Source of the DNA: Gemmatimonadota bacterium
GTDB taxonomy: Bacteria > Gemmatimonadota > Gemmatimonadetes > Gemmatimonadales > Gemmatimonadaceae
Reading direction: 5' to 3'
DNA length: 55,264 nucleotides
Assembly (NCBI GenBank): GCA_028287285.1
Contig: JAQBPY010000233.1
Span: forward strand, 1-55,264
Position 1 is the stretch's first letter; every line of letters begins with the position of its first letter. Below the pieces are notes generated by a model. The model was not told the origin of the DNA and searched no databases. It worked only from the letters and a program-made list of their open reading frames with translations. The translations under genes were made by a program, and so were the position numbers. Below are positions 24,994 through 33,375 of the stretch, one piece after another.

Positions 24994-26796
24994 ATGCGCA
25001 CACTCCATGTTTCCGCCGTCGTGCTACTCTCCCTCGCCACCGCATGTGCGTCGCCGGGCAGCGTGGCATCATCCCCGAATGATCCGTCGACATTTGGCAA
25101 GCGTGTCGAGTCTCGGCGGGGGGTGATCGTCACGAGCGCGACGGATGCCTCCGCCGCCGGCATTGCGATGCTCGAACAGGGTGGCAACGCCATCGACGCG
25201 GCTGTCGCCGCGTCCTTCGCGCTGGGTGTCGTGGACCCGTCGCAGACTGGGCTGGGCGGCTATGCCGTGGGCGTCGCCTGGATGGCCAGGGATCACCGCG
25301 CCGAGGTGATGGAGGCGATGGGCCAGGTGGGCGCGGACCCCGCGTGGGGACAGCCTGACCCGCCGCGGACGGGCATCGTGCTCTCGGGTCAGGCCGCGAC
25401 GAATGAAGGCGGTGATGGGCGCGACCCTCGTGCGGCCATCGTGCCGGGATTTGTCGCCGGTCTGCTCGAGTGGCAGGCAGTGCGCGGCAAGCTCACACGT
25501 GCACAGGTTCTTGCGCCGGCAATTCGTCTCGCGCGAGAAGGCTTCATCGTCGGGCCGCTGAATCACCGGTTGTTCACCGCGTCGATTCCCAAGCTCAAGG
25601 TGGATTCTGAAGCCGCTGCCCTGTTCATGCCTGGCGGACAGGTGCTCAAGGTGGGTGACCGGCTGGTCCAGACCCGTCTTGCGGGTTTGCTCGAGGCCAT
25701 CGCGCGCGATGGTCCGTCGGCGTTTTACGCTGGTGACGTACCGCGCGTGATTGCAGCCAAGTCGCGCAGCGTGGGCGGATTGCTCGACGCCGCGGATTTT
25801 GCGGTTTACAAGCCTGCCATGCGGCGTCCGAGCTGTAGCACGTTCCTTGGCTATACGGTGCTGGGCGGGCCGTCACCGGTATCGGGTCCGTCCATCTCCG
25901 AAGTGCTTCATCTCGCCGAGCTCAGCGGACTAACGTCCATGGGGAACCCGACGACTAACGCGAGCGCCGCCGTGAAGATGGCCGACGCAATCCGCGTGTC
26001 ACTCGTCGATCGTCGCATCGTTGGCGGCCATCCCGAGTGGGCGCCAGCACCGGTGCGCGGGTTTACGTCGGCCGCATTCGCGGAGACGCGCGTTGGCGCG
26101 GTGAACGGCGGCTATCGCGATACGCTGCCGCGCGGCGACGCATGGAAGTTCGAGAACGAGACACTTCCCGCCGCGTGCGTGGCGGTTGATCCGTATCCGG
26201 CCACCCAACGCGTGTCACGCACCGATGGGCCAGGCGACGATGCCGCCGAGATGAACGGAAGCCAGACGTCGCACATGGTTGTGGTGGATGCCGACCATAA
26301 CGCCGTCTCGCTGACGTCGAGCGTGGGTGAGTTGTTCGGATCCGGCGTGTACGCCAATGGAATATTTCTCAACTCGAGCGGCGGTCTCTTTGCGCGCGGC
26401 GAGCGGAAGCCGTTGAGAAAGCCGGGCAGCTCCATTGCGCCGACCTTGTTGCTCGAGGGGAACGAGGTGCGCTTTGGTGCTGGTGCGGGTGGTGCCGCAT
26501 ACATCCCTACGGCGGTGCCTCAGGCGATTCTCCGCATGGCGGCGTGGAAGCAGGATCCGTTCGCGGCCCTTGCGGCGCCGCGTCTGCATCCATCGGCAAA
26601 CGGGCCGGCCATGGAGATCGAGCAGGGGTTTGCGCTGTCTGTTTACGGTGCGCTACGTGCGCATGGTTACGTGCCCACGAACAAGGTGGCCAATCTCCAG
26701 TTCGCCGGCGTGGCGGCGTTCTGGGTCAGGCCGGATGGAGTCATCGTCGGAGCGGCAGATCCAAGGCGGGATGGGATTGCCATGGGTGTTCGATAA
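24994..26796 (+). CDS. Gamma-glutamyltransferase-family lipoprotein
   Basis: A 600-residue Ntn-hydrolase precursor that should cleave itself before T425. The expected motif appears as SQTSHMVVVD, then NAVSLTSSVGELFGSGVYANGIFLN. The usual TTHF is here TSHM, so the nucleophile Thr is kept but its neighbour differs. Start chosen at 24994 because it yields a lipoprotein signal (MRTLHVSAVVLLSLATACASP, lipobox ATAC). The N-terminal GNAIDAAVAASFALGVVDP motif is typical. It is likely anchored in the outer membrane, acting on glutathione or other gamma-glutamyl compounds. A repeat element abuts the stop. A second family member, frameshifted, lies at 47691. Confidence 0.82.
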   Translation: MRTLHVSAVVLLSLATACASPGSVASSPNDPSTFGKRVESRRGVIVTSATDASAAGIAMLEQGGNAIDAAVAASFALGVVDPSQTGLGGYAVGVAWMARDHRAEVMEAMGQVGADPAWGQPDPPRTGIVLSGQAATNEGGDGRDPRAAIVPGFVAGLLEWQAVRGKLTRAQVLAPAIRLAREGFIVGPLNHRLFTASIPKLKVDSEAAALFMPGGQVLKVGDRLVQTRLAGLLEAIARDGPSAFYAGDVPRVIAAKSRSVGGLLDAADFAVYKPAMRRPSCSTFLGYTVLGGPSPVSGPSISEVLHLAELSGLTSMGNPTTNASAAVKMADAIRVSLVDRRIVGGHPEWAPAPVRGFTSAAFAETRVGAVNGGYRDTLPRGDAWKFENETLPAACVAVDPYPATQRVSRTDGPGDDAAEMNGSQTSHMVVVDADHNAVSLTSSVGELFGSGVYANGIFLNSSGGLFARGERKPLRKPGSSIAPTLLLEGNEVRFGAGAGGAAYIPTAVPQAILRMAAWKQDPFAALAAPRLHPSANGPAMEIEQGFALSVYGALRAHGYVPTNKVANLQFAGVAAFWVRPDGVIVGAADPRRDGIAMGVR

Positions 26797-26797
26797 G

Positions 26798-26850
26798 GCA
26801 GGTCCTTCGCTGCGCTCGAGGACGACACCATAAAGCAGGTCCTGCTTTGT
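26798..26850. repeat. Repeat element and palindrome between convergent genes
   Basis: GCAGGTCCTTCGCTGCGCTC plus GAGGACGACACC is a family-2 arm that starts two bases after the upstream stop. It is followed by a 17-base palindrome (AAAGCAGG, one base, CCTGCTTT) at 26833-26849. The next bases (TCAGGGACG) hold the stop codon of the minus-strand hydrolase. The block lies between two convergent genes and may serve as a two-way terminator. Confidence 0.65.
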
Positions 26851-28347
26851 TCAGGGACGGACGCGACGCAGGACGCCCAGCTCATCCAGCTCCAACGTCG
26901 CCACGCGTGCGCGGCTGTCCAGCGTGAATACGGCGAAGGCGCGCCCGAACCCCGTGCGGCGCCACCTCGCCGAGAAGGTGTCGTAGTTCCAGTGCTCGAG
27001 GTCGGCCGTGTAGTCGTCGGAGTAGCGCAGCACGAGGTGCCCATTCTCCACGAACACCTTCACCTCGCCATACACGTCGCTCACATAGGGGCCTGCGTAC
27101 TGTTCCAGCGCGAGCGACGGTTTCGTGTTCTTCACACGTGACGAATCGAGCGCGCGCGCCTGCGTGTCGGAACGTTCGTCGCCACGCCTGGCCACAGCGA
27201 GGTACTCCGCGCTCCAGTCGCGCGCGGGCAGGCCCATCAGCGCATCCAGCACACGATACATGACCGCCTGCTGCAGGTTGCTCGTGTTGAGGTTGGCAAT
27301 GACCACGACACCAATGTGCTCGCTCGGGATCATACCCACGTGCGTGCGTGTCCAGTTGATGGAACCAGAGTGGTGTACCATCTTGCGGCCATTGTAGTCC
27401 TGCAAAAACCAGCCGAATCCGTACGCTCGGAAGTTTGTGGACGGAAACATGCGGTCGGCAACGCTGTCCGATCGCATTGCCGTCTGGGGGGTGTACATCT
27501 CCTTGAGCGTGGCGGGTTGCAGGAGCCGCTTTCCGTTATAGGTGCCGCCGTTGAGGTGCATGCGCACCCACTGCGCCATGTCGTGGCCGCTCGAGAAAAT
27601 CGCGCCGGCTCCTCCAATGTTGTCATAGTTGCGGCGCGGAACGGCAACCGCCTTTCCGTCCACGCGGATGTGCGACTGTGCAACGTTGGCATCCGCATTG
27701 GCGAGGGCAAAGTGCGTCGTGCTTCGTGTCATGCCCAATGGCTGAAACCACCGCTGCGCGATGAGGTCGTCCCAGTTGGAGCCGCTGGCCGCACCGGCAA
27801 CTTCGCCGGCCAGAATGTACGCCAGGTTGTTGTACCCGTACTCCACGCGAAAGCCCGCGGGTGGCGCGAGATACCGCGCGTGCCTGAGGACTTCTGCGCG
27901 CGTGAACGGCGCCACGAGCCAGAGGTTGTCGCTGCGGGCAAGACCGATGCGATGCGTGAGCAGGTCGCGCACGGTGAGCTGCTGGGTCACGTACGCATCG
28001 GACAGCTGCAGGGTCGGCAAATACGCTGAGACCTTGTCGTCCCATTTCAGCCTGCCCTCGTCCACGAGTGTGCCAAGTGCGCCCACGGTGAAGGCTTTCG
28101 TGGTGGAGGCGATGGGAAACATCGTGTTCTGGTCCACCAAGCCGGGCTTTCCGAGCTCGCGAACACCGAATCCACGCTCGTAAATGACCGAGTCATTCCG
28201 GACCACGGCGATGGTCAGACCGGGCACCTGCCAATCGGCCATCGCCTTGGTGATGTATGCGTCGAGACCGGCGAGCGGCGCGCTTTGGGCGTGGAGGGTC
28301 GTTGTACTACGGAGGGCCAACATCAGGACGAGCAGAATTCGGCGCAT
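26851..28347 (-). CDS. Secreted beta-lactamase-family serine hydrolase
   Basis: 498 residues from the ATG with a signal peptide (MRRILLVLMLALRSTTTLHAQ). Class C beta-lactamase/PBP4*-type catalytic motifs: S81-x-x-K84 (IASTTKAF), YGYNN (the Y-x-N) and HHSGS (the third H/K-x-G box). The last 100 residues form a beta-rich DUF3471-like tail (LEQYAGPYVSDVYGEVKVFVENGHLVLRY). Usually such enzymes are esterases or D-amino-acid peptidases, not antibiotic-resistance genes. Its stop codon falls within a repeat element. Confidence 0.88.
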   Translation of the reverse strand: MRRILLVLMLALRSTTTLHAQSAPLAGLDAYITKAMADWQVPGLTIAVVRNDSVIYERGFGVRELGKPGLVDQNTMFPIASTTKAFTVGALGTLVDEGRLKWDDKVSAYLPTLQLSDAYVTQQLTVRDLLTHRIGLARSDNLWLVAPFTRAEVLRHARYLAPPAGFRVEYGYNNLAYILAGEVAGAASGSNWDDLIAQRWFQPLGMTRSTTHFALANADANVAQSHIRVDGKAVAVPRRNYDNIGGAGAIFSSGHDMAQWVRMHLNGGTYNGKRLLQPATLKEMYTPQTAMRSDSVADRMFPSTNFRAYGFGWFLQDYNGRKMVHHSGSINWTRTHVGMIPSEHIGVVVIANLNTSNLQQAVMYRVLDALMGLPARDWSAEYLAVARRGDERSDTQARALDSSRVKNTKPSLALEQYAGPYVSDVYGEVKVFVENGHLVLRYSDDYTADLEHWNYDTFSARWRRTGFGRAFAVFTLDSRARVATLELDELGVLRRVRP

Positions 28348-28461
28348 TCTCGTTGGGGATGGGGATCTGATCGTGGAAATCGGTTCTCGTGGCGAGGTGC
28401 CGTCAAGCATGACGTTCGCTGAAGCGGACGGGACGACTGTCCAGCACCTCTTTTCGGCACG

Positions 28462-28488
28462 TGTCGATTTCCGGAATGGTCGTTCGTC
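28462..28488 (+). promoter_or_regulatory. Candidate ECF42-type promoter of the DGPF/YCII gene
   Basis: TGTCGA (28462-28467) and CGTC (28485-28488) are separated by 17 bases, with the start codon 74 bases further on. From memory of published work, ECF42 sigma factors use a TGTCGA -35 box and a CGA/TC-type -10 box. The sigma factor encoded at 33376 is of that kind. The spacing is plausible for an ECF promoter. Confidence 0.5.
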
Positions 28489-28562
28489 GTGATTGTAGAG
28501 CCTGGGTCCAGCCGTTCAATTCCGGACGCACGACCGGCCACCACGACCATACGGAGACCACG

Positions 28563-29000
28563 ATGCGGTACATGCTGATGCTCAAGGGCAACCCGGACAG
28601 CGAATCCGGCAAGATGCCGTCTGCGGAGCTCATCGCCGAAATGGGACGCTTCAATGAAGAGCTGATCAAGGCAGGCGTCCTGCTCGCCGGCGATGGCCTC
28701 ACGCCCAGCTCGATGGGCGCCCGGGTGATGCTCTCGGCGCACAGGCGCACAGTCATCGACGGACCCTTCGCGGAAGCGAAGGAGCTCATTGCCGGCTACT
28801 GGATGATCCAGGCCAAGTCGAAGGAGGAAGCCATCGAGTGGGCCAAGCGCGCGCCGAACCCCGCCGGCGACGGCGACGCGGTGATCGAGGTGCGTCGCCT
28901 CTGGGACACCGAAGATTTCGCGCCCGCCGTGGAGGGCTCGGCCGAAGGACGTGCGGCGCTCGAGAAGGAAAAGGAGTTCCGAAAGACCTCGAGCACCTGA
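28563..29000 (+). CDS. YCII/DGPF-domain protein
   Basis: 145 residues with the hallmark DGPFAEAKELIAGYWMIQAKS (from residue 67). Other family features are MRYMLMLKGNPDSES at the start and EAIEWAKRAPNP plus EVRRL near the end. A Shine-Dalgarno-like GGAGA precedes the ATG. DGPF proteins are ferredoxin-like dimers of unknown activity; they typically occur with ECF42 sigma factors, one of which is encoded 4.4 kb downstream. Putative regulated target of that sigma factor. Confidence 0.88.
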   Translation: MRYMLMLKGNPDSESGKMPSAELIAEMGRFNEELIKAGVLLAGDGLTPSSMGARVMLSAHRRTVIDGPFAEAKELIAGYWMIQAKSKEEAIEWAKRAPNPAGDGDAVIEVRRLWDTEDFAPAVEGSAEGRAALEKEKEFRKTSST

Positions 29001-29026
29001 CTCGCAGGAGGAATGCCGGAGGCGAT

Positions 29027-29554
29027 CTACGCCTCCGACACCCGCTTCAGCTTTGCCAATCCCTCGTCAAACGTCTTGCCGAGGTAGCTGTCCATGTTCA
29101 TGGCGAGCGACATCGCCTTTCCCATCGTCGTGTTCTTGCCCGACATCGCCCACTCCACGGTCACGCCCTCCGGGCTGGGAGTGAAGGTGAACGTGGTGAG
29201 ATTCGTGGCCTTGAACGGCTTCTCGAAGAAGAGGTCGAGCACCACGCGGCCGGCGGGAATGCTTTCGGTGATCGTCATCGAGCCGGAGCCCACCTTGTTG
29301 TTGCCCTGCCAGGCGTAGCGTGCGCCCTCGCCCGCAGGACTGCCGGCGTACGTCCGCTTCAGGTTCGGATCGATGTTCTCGAACGGAGACCATTCCGTCC
29401 ACCGGTGAAAGTCGTTCACGAAACCGAATGGGACGTCGGGCGCCGCTGAAATCCCGATGGATCGCGCGACGCGAAACGAATCCGGACGTGTCGCGATCAT
29501 GAGCGCCAGCAGAACAACGAGTATCGCCGCGCCGATTCCGATATACGCCAGCAT
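29027..29554 (-). CDS. Membrane-anchored SRPBCC-family protein
   Basis: 175 residues from an ATG with a near-perfect Shine-Dalgarno site (AAGGAGG). An N-terminal helix (AYIGIGAAILVVLLALMIATR) anchors an SRPBCC (START/polyketide-cyclase-like) domain: ARSIGISAAPDVPFGFVNDFHRW and WSPFENIDPN are typical, then beta-strand-rich TFTPSPEGVTVEWAMSG and the long C-terminal helix. The cavity ligand is unknown. It is divergent from the GNAT gene with 91 bases between starts. Confidence 0.8.
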   Translation of the reverse strand: MLAYIGIGAAILVVLLALMIATRPDSFRVARSIGISAAPDVPFGFVNDFHRWTEWSPFENIDPNLKRTYAGSPAGEGARYAWQGNNKVGSGSMTITESIPAGRVVLDLFFEKPFKATNLTTFTFTPSPEGVTVEWAMSGKNTTMGKAMSLAMNMDSYLGKTFDEGLAKLKRVSEA

Positions 29555-29645
29555 GCTTCCTCCTTCGAATGAGTCGTGCGACAGCCCTTGCGGGCGCCTG
29601 TGGGCGGGAACATCGTCTCCAGCGTACTTCGCGCACCCAATCGCC

Positions 29646-30098
29646 ATGTCCGTCAAGCGACTCGGTCCGGGTGACGAGCCAATACTCGTCTCGCTGGCCA
29701 CCAATGATGCAGCATTTGACCTCGATGGGCGAGGAGGGTCGCTCGTACCGCTCGATGACGATGCGGGCCGCCGCTTCCTTGCCAACCCTGCGGTGCTGTT
29801 CTGGACGGCAAGCGACGATGACAAGGTAGTGGGATTTCTCTACTGCGTCGTGGTTCCGCTCCGCTCCGGTGACGGGCGGGAAGTGCTCCTGTATGAGATC
29901 GGTGTCCGGAACGACTTCCGGCGGCACGGCGCGGGACGTGCGCTGCTCACCGAGATGGAAGCCTGGATGCGCGCGAATGACGTTGGCGAAGTCTGGGTGC
30001 TCGCGGACAACCCGGTCGCGGTGGAGTTCTATCGCGACTGCGGCTTCACCACCGATGGGCAGCAGCCCACCTACATGACGCGCGCCCTCCCCACCTGA
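29646..30098 (+). CDS. GNAT acetyltransferase (AAC(3)-I/RimI-like)
   Basis: 150 residues. The acetyl-CoA binding motif (V-R-x-x-x-R-R-x-G-A-G-R-A-L-L) is seen as VRNDFRRHGAGRALL. It is followed by MRANDVGEVWVLADNPVAVEFYRDCGF, the AAC(3)-I-like arrangement. The N-terminus (SVKRLGPGDEPILVSLA) also resembles AAC(3)-I proteins. The resemblance does not by itself show aminoglycoside resistance; protein or small-molecule acetylation is equally possible. It is convergent with the toxin gene, with six bases between. Confidence 0.75.
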   Translation: MSVKRLGPGDEPILVSLATNDAAFDLDGRGGSLVPLDDDAGRRFLANPAVLFWTASDDDKVVGFLYCVVVPLRSGDGREVLLYEIGVRNDFRRHGAGRALLTEMEAWMRANDVGEVWVLADNPVAVEFYRDCGFTTDGQQPTYMTRALPT

Positions 30099-30104
30099 TC
30101 CGGA

Positions 30105-30545
30105 TCAGGTGGTGGCGTCGTGGACCTGGACGTCGTATGCTCCGAGCTGTGCATCGACCGTGACGAGGGTGAGCCCTTCAACGCGGGACTGCGCGATGAG
30201 CATCCTGTCGAACGGATCACGGTGCAGCATGGGCAGGCGACGAAGCTCCTCCGTGTGGGCGAGGCCGATGGAGAGCTCCTGGAATCCGGAATGCGCAAGC
30301 TCCAGCGCGATGTTCGCATCCCTGGGCAGCACGAGCTTTCCAAGCGCCTCCTTGATGGACATCTCCCATGCGGACGCGAGGCTGAAGCGCACCTCCGACG
30401 AGCCGGCGATGAGACGCCGAGTGCGCACCCCGAGGCGCTTGTCGTTCTTCTGCCACCACAACCACACATGCGTGTCCAGCAGCACCCGCCTCGGCACCAG
30501 CTCCGTGACGGATGCTTCCGTGGACGCGGGCCGGCGCGCCGCCAT
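30105..30545 (-). CDS. vapC: VapC-type PIN-domain toxin
   Basis: 146 residues. A PIN ribonuclease with LLDTHVWLWW (D24), a central acidic residue in ASAWEMSIKEALGKL, and HRDPFDRMLIAQ near the C-terminus. These are the typical residues of the VapC subfamily beginning 'LLDTHVWLW', likely cutting a tRNA or other RNA. Its ATG overlaps the antitoxin stop (TGATG). A shorter start is possible (15-20 residues of the N-terminus are not conserved). Confidence 0.88.
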   Translation of the reverse strand: MAARRPASTEASVTELVPRRVLLDTHVWLWWQKNDKRLGVRTRRLIAGSSEVRFSLASAWEMSIKEALGKLVLPRDANIALELAHSGFQELSIGLAHTEELRRLPMLHRDPFDRMLIAQSRVEGLTLVTVDAQLGAYDVQVHDATT

Positions 30546-30787
30546 CAGTCGTCGCTGCCTTCGAACGCCGCGAGGAGATCCGCCGGAAGGGGAGCGTCGA
30601 AATCCCTGGCGATGGTGACGTCCCCGGCCCAGCGGCCCGGCGTGCGCTCATGCACGGCACGCAACGGAACCAGACGGGCCATGGCCCGCCCTGCCTTGGC
30701 GATGATGATCTCCTCTCCGCTCGCCGCGCGGTCGACGAGCTCCGAGAGACGGGTCTTTGCGTCGTAGATGTTCACGGGCTTTGCCAT
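30545..30787 (-). CDS. Phd/YefM-type antitoxin
   Basis: 80 residues from MAKPVNIYDAKTRLSELVDRA. The N-terminal half (YDAKTRLSELVDRAASGEEIIIAKAGRAMARLVPL) is the Phd/YefM DNA-binding fold, given here as residues about 7-43. The C-terminal part (near 55-80) should wrap and block the toxin. The stop overlaps the toxin start by one base. The upstream region contains direct repeats and a palindrome that could be its operator. Confidence 0.85.
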   Translation of the reverse strand: MAKPVNIYDAKTRLSELVDRAASGEEIIIAKAGRAMARLVPLRAVHERTPGRWAGDVTIARDFDAPLPADLLAAFEGSDD

Positions 30788-30830
30788 GCGTGCCAGCCGG
30801 TAGGGGGTCGCATGGAGGGTAGCGGTATTG

Positions 30831-30871
30831 GTCAAGTTAGTCAAGTCAAGTTGGTCAAGTTGAGCGCTCAA
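30831..30871. promoter_or_regulatory. GTCAAGTT direct repeats and palindrome upstream of the toxin-antitoxin pair
   Basis: Three full copies of GTCAAGTT (30831, 30845, 30854) and one shortened copy (30840) are followed by the perfect 12-base palindrome TTGAGCGCTCAA (30860-30871). The block lies 44-84 bases before the antitoxin start and in the gap shared with the divergent cytochrome gene. Phd-type antitoxins with toxin bind such repeats, so it is an operator candidate. Confidence 0.45.
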
Positions 30872-30989
30872 TCGGCTCGGCATGCCAGCAGTGTACACCG
30901 CTGCCTGGACGCATTTCGCACCAAACCACCGCACCCCGTATCTTTCCAGCCACGTGTTTCACGCAGACACTCAACGAGACGAGCTGCCG

Positions 30990-31772
30990 ATGTCCTTTCT
31001 GCGCCGATTGTCGTTCGCGGCATTTGCCGGTGTTGCTGTTCCTGCGCTGCTCGTTGCCCAGGGCCGAGGGGGTGGTGAGCCGCCCAAGAACCTGCAGGTG
31101 CTGCCAAAGGATATGCCCCGCCAGCAGGTCACGGCGATCATGAATACCTTCACCGCGGCACTGGGCGTGCGGTGTGAGCACTGTCATGTGGAGGGCACCA
31201 CTCCGGCAGGCGGAGCACCGCCGGGTGGGGGGCGCGGTGGGCCGCCGCTCGATTTTTCTGCCGATGGCAAGCCGCAAAAGGCCGTTGCGCGCGAGATGCT
31301 CAAGATGGTTGCGGACATCAACGCGAAGTATCTGCCCACGGCAACGAACCCTGCCGCGGGAGATCGTGTCACGTGCGAGACGTGTCACCATGGCCTCACC
31401 AAGCCGGCCACGCTACGTGGCGCGCTTGCGGGTGCTGTCGCTGCAAAGGGTGCCGACTCGGCCATTGCACTCTACCGCGACCTGCGCACGAAGTATTACG
31501 GCGCTGCGGCATACGACTTCAGTGAAGGCTCGCTTGCCAGTGCAGCGAATGAAGTGGCGCGCGCGAATCAACGTCCCGCGGCGCTCGCGCTCCTCAAGCT
31601 GAATCTCGAGTTCTACGACAAGTCCGCGCTCACGTACCAGACCATGGCGCAGCTCGTGTTGCAGGGTGGCGACACGGCGGCGGCAGTCGATGCCCTCAAG
31701 AAGGCGAGCGCGCTCCAACCGAACAATCCGCAAGTGCGCCAGATGCTGCAGCGATTGGGAGTGAACCCATAA
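30990..31772 (+). CDS. Diheme c-type cytochrome (reaction-centre cytochrome-like)
   Basis: 260 residues exported by a signal peptide. Two haem c sites: C62-x-x-C65-H66 (CEHCH) and C129-x-x-C132-H133 (CETCH). The segment KNLQVLPKDMPRQQVTAIMNTF resembles photosynthetic reaction-centre cytochrome c subunits, also found in non-phototrophs. A Gly-rich loop separates the haems. The C-terminal 100 residues form TPR-like helices (LALLKLNLEFYDKSALTYQTMAQLVLQGGD, about 200-230). It is followed five bases later by a second cytochrome; both likely carry electrons in the periplasm. Confidence 0.85.
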   Translation: MSFLRRLSFAAFAGVAVPALLVAQGRGGGEPPKNLQVLPKDMPRQQVTAIMNTFTAALGVRCEHCHVEGTTPAGGAPPGGGRGGPPLDFSADGKPQKAVAREMLKMVADINAKYLPTATNPAAGDRVTCETCHHGLTKPATLRGALAGAVAAKGADSAIALYRDLRTKYYGAAAYDFSEGSLASAANEVARANQRPAALALLKLNLEFYDKSALTYQTMAQLVLQGGDTAAAVDALKKASALQPNNPQVRQMLQRLGVNP

Positions 31773-31777
31773 ACGCG

Positions 31778-32761
31778 GTGGTGAAGCATGCCGTGGCGCT
31801 GATGCTCTCCGGAATCGCGCCGGCTGGTGCGGTCGTTGCGCAGAGTGCAGCGTCCGCGCCGGAGGTTCCGGCGTGGGCATTTCCAAATACATCTCCGCCA
31901 TTCGTCGCCGCGCGCCTGCCGTACGACTCCGTCACGCTTCTCCACGTACCGAACAGCACGCAGACGTTCACGCTTGCCCGCGTCAAGAATACCTTTGCGC
32001 CGCCGGACTGGTATCCTACGTCGCATCCCGTGATGCCGCCCATCGTCGCGACGGGTCGTCCGCGAGCCGTGTGGGCATGTGGATACTGTCATCTCCCGGA
32101 CGGGCAGGGCCGCGCCGAGAATGCAACGATCGCGGGTTTGCCCGTCGAGTATTTCGTGCGTCAGGTGGCCGACTTCCGCACGCGTGCACGTCATTCAGCC
32201 GTGGACACGTGGGGTCCGAGCTCGCGGATGAACGACGTGGCCGACAGCGTGACGGATGCGGAAGTGATGGAGGCTGCAAGATATTTTGCGCGCATCCGCG
32301 TGAAGGCGCGCTACAAGGTCGTCGAGCGCGCGAAGATTCCCGTGACCATGCAGGTGGGGGGCCTTTACGCCGTCAGCCCTGCGGGTGGAACGGAACAGCT
32401 GGGTGATCGCATCATCGAGATTACCGAAGACGTGGAACGGCACGAGCTCCGCGATGCGGCCGCGAAGTTCCTGGCGTACGTGCCACCCGGAAGCATTGCG
32501 CGCGGCAAGGTGCTTTCATCGTCGCGCGCCACGTCGAAAGCGATGGCGTGCGCAACATGCCATGGCCCGTCGCTCCGCGGAGCGGGCCTGGTGCCGCCCA
32601 TTGCCGGACGATCACCATCGTACATGTTTCGCCAGCTCGTCGGCTTCAAGACAGGTGCGCGCAGCTCCGCAACGAGTGGCCCGATGCAGGCCGTCGTGTC
32701 GGGTCTCGGCACCAATGACATGATCGCCGCCGTCGCGTATGCCGCATCACTGACGCCATAG
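31778..32761 (+). CDS. Diheme cytochrome c (c4-like)
   Basis: 327 residues starting with GTG (a second GTG is one codon later). Signal peptide, then haem motifs CGYCH (WACGYCHLPDGQGR) and CATCH (ACATCHGPSLRG), each with the c4-like 'LPDGQGR...GLP.EY..RQ' or 'SLRGAG.VPPIAGRSPSYMFRQL' context. It looks like a two-domain periplasmic electron carrier with a roughly 160-residue linker. It is probably co-transcribed with the upstream cytochrome and the DinB gene downstream (22-base gap). Confidence 0.85.
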   Translation: MVKHAVALMLSGIAPAGAVVAQSAASAPEVPAWAFPNTSPPFVAARLPYDSVTLLHVPNSTQTFTLARVKNTFAPPDWYPTSHPVMPPIVATGRPRAVWACGYCHLPDGQGRAENATIAGLPVEYFVRQVADFRTRARHSAVDTWGPSSRMNDVADSVTDAEVMEAARYFARIRVKARYKVVERAKIPVTMQVGGLYAVSPAGGTEQLGDRIIEITEDVERHELRDAAAKFLAYVPPGSIARGKVLSSSRATSKAMACATCHGPSLRGAGLVPPIAGRSPSYMFRQLVGFKTGARSSATSGPMQAVVSGLGTNDMIAAVAYAASLTP

Positions 32762-32783
32762 CAACCATTCAGGCAAGGGCTGT

Positions 32784-33323
32784 GTGTTGAAACAACTAAC
32801 TGCCAATTTCCCGGCGCCGGAACGATCCGAGGCAGCTCAATACTATTTCCGCTACATCGACCTGGTTCCGGCAGGCGATATTCGCGACGTGCTCTCGCAC
32901 CAGCTGACGGAGACGATCGAGCTGCTCTCGGACGTGACCGCCGAAGAGTCGCTGCATCGTTACGCGAGCGACAAGTGGAGCATGCGCGAAGTGGTGAATC
33001 ATCTCAGCGACACGGAGCGCTCGTTCGTGTTCCGCGCGTTCTGGTTTGCGCGGCGGCTTGGCAGTGAGCTGCCAAGCTTCGAGCAGGAGGTCGCCATGGC
33101 CGCATCCGGTGCGAACGAGCAGTCGTGGGAGAGTCTCGTGAACGAATTTCGCACCGTGCGCGAGGCGACGATGTCGCTGTTTCAACTGCTGCCGCCGTCG
33201 GCATGGGATGCGCGTGGCGTTGCAAATGGCAACGAGTTCACGGTGAGATCGCTGGCGTACCTCACGGCGGGCCACGTAACGCACCATCTCGGTATTCTTC
33301 GCGACAAGTATCTTCTGGCGTGA
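32784..33323 (+). CDS. DinB-family protein
   Basis: 179 residues starting at GTG, with AAGGG about six bases upstream. The DinB_2-type helical bundle is visible: WSMREVVNHLSDTERSFVFRAFWFARR and GHVTHHLGILRDKYL, giving histidines in 'NHL.D.E' and 'H..HH'. Members act as thiol-dependent transferases, detoxifiers or damage-response proteins. The place after two cytochromes suggests one transcript, but functional linkage is not shown. A repeat arm follows the stop. Confidence 0.82.
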   Translation: MLKQLTANFPAPERSEAAQYYFRYIDLVPAGDIRDVLSHQLTETIELLSDVTAEESLHRYASDKWSMREVVNHLSDTERSFVFRAFWFARRLGSELPSFEQEVAMAASGANEQSWESLVNEFRTVREATMSLFQLLPPSAWDARGVANGNEFTVRSLAYLTAGHVTHHLGILRDKYLLA

Positions 33324-33327
33324 TGGC

Positions 33328-33359
33328 GAGCAGGTCTTCGCGTCGCTCAGGACGACAAA
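33328..33359 (+). repeat. Family-2 repeat arm between DinB and sigma-factor genes
   Basis: GAGCAGGTCTTCGCGTCGCT followed by CAGGACGACAAA is a one-armed copy of the dispersed element. It starts five bases after the DinB stop codon and ends 16 bases before the sigma-factor GTG start. Confidence 0.65.
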
Positions 33360-33375
33360 TCATGGCGTCTTTCCT

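Noticed and set aside
26851..28347. Antibiotic-resistance beta-lactamase
   Set aside because: The class C fold and catalytic boxes are present, but the DUF3471-like tail and context fit esterase or D-peptidase relatives.
29646..30098. Aminoglycoside resistance acetyltransferase
   Set aside because: Similarity to AAC(3)-I is only general GNAT layout; no resistance-specific residues can be verified by eye, so only the family is called.
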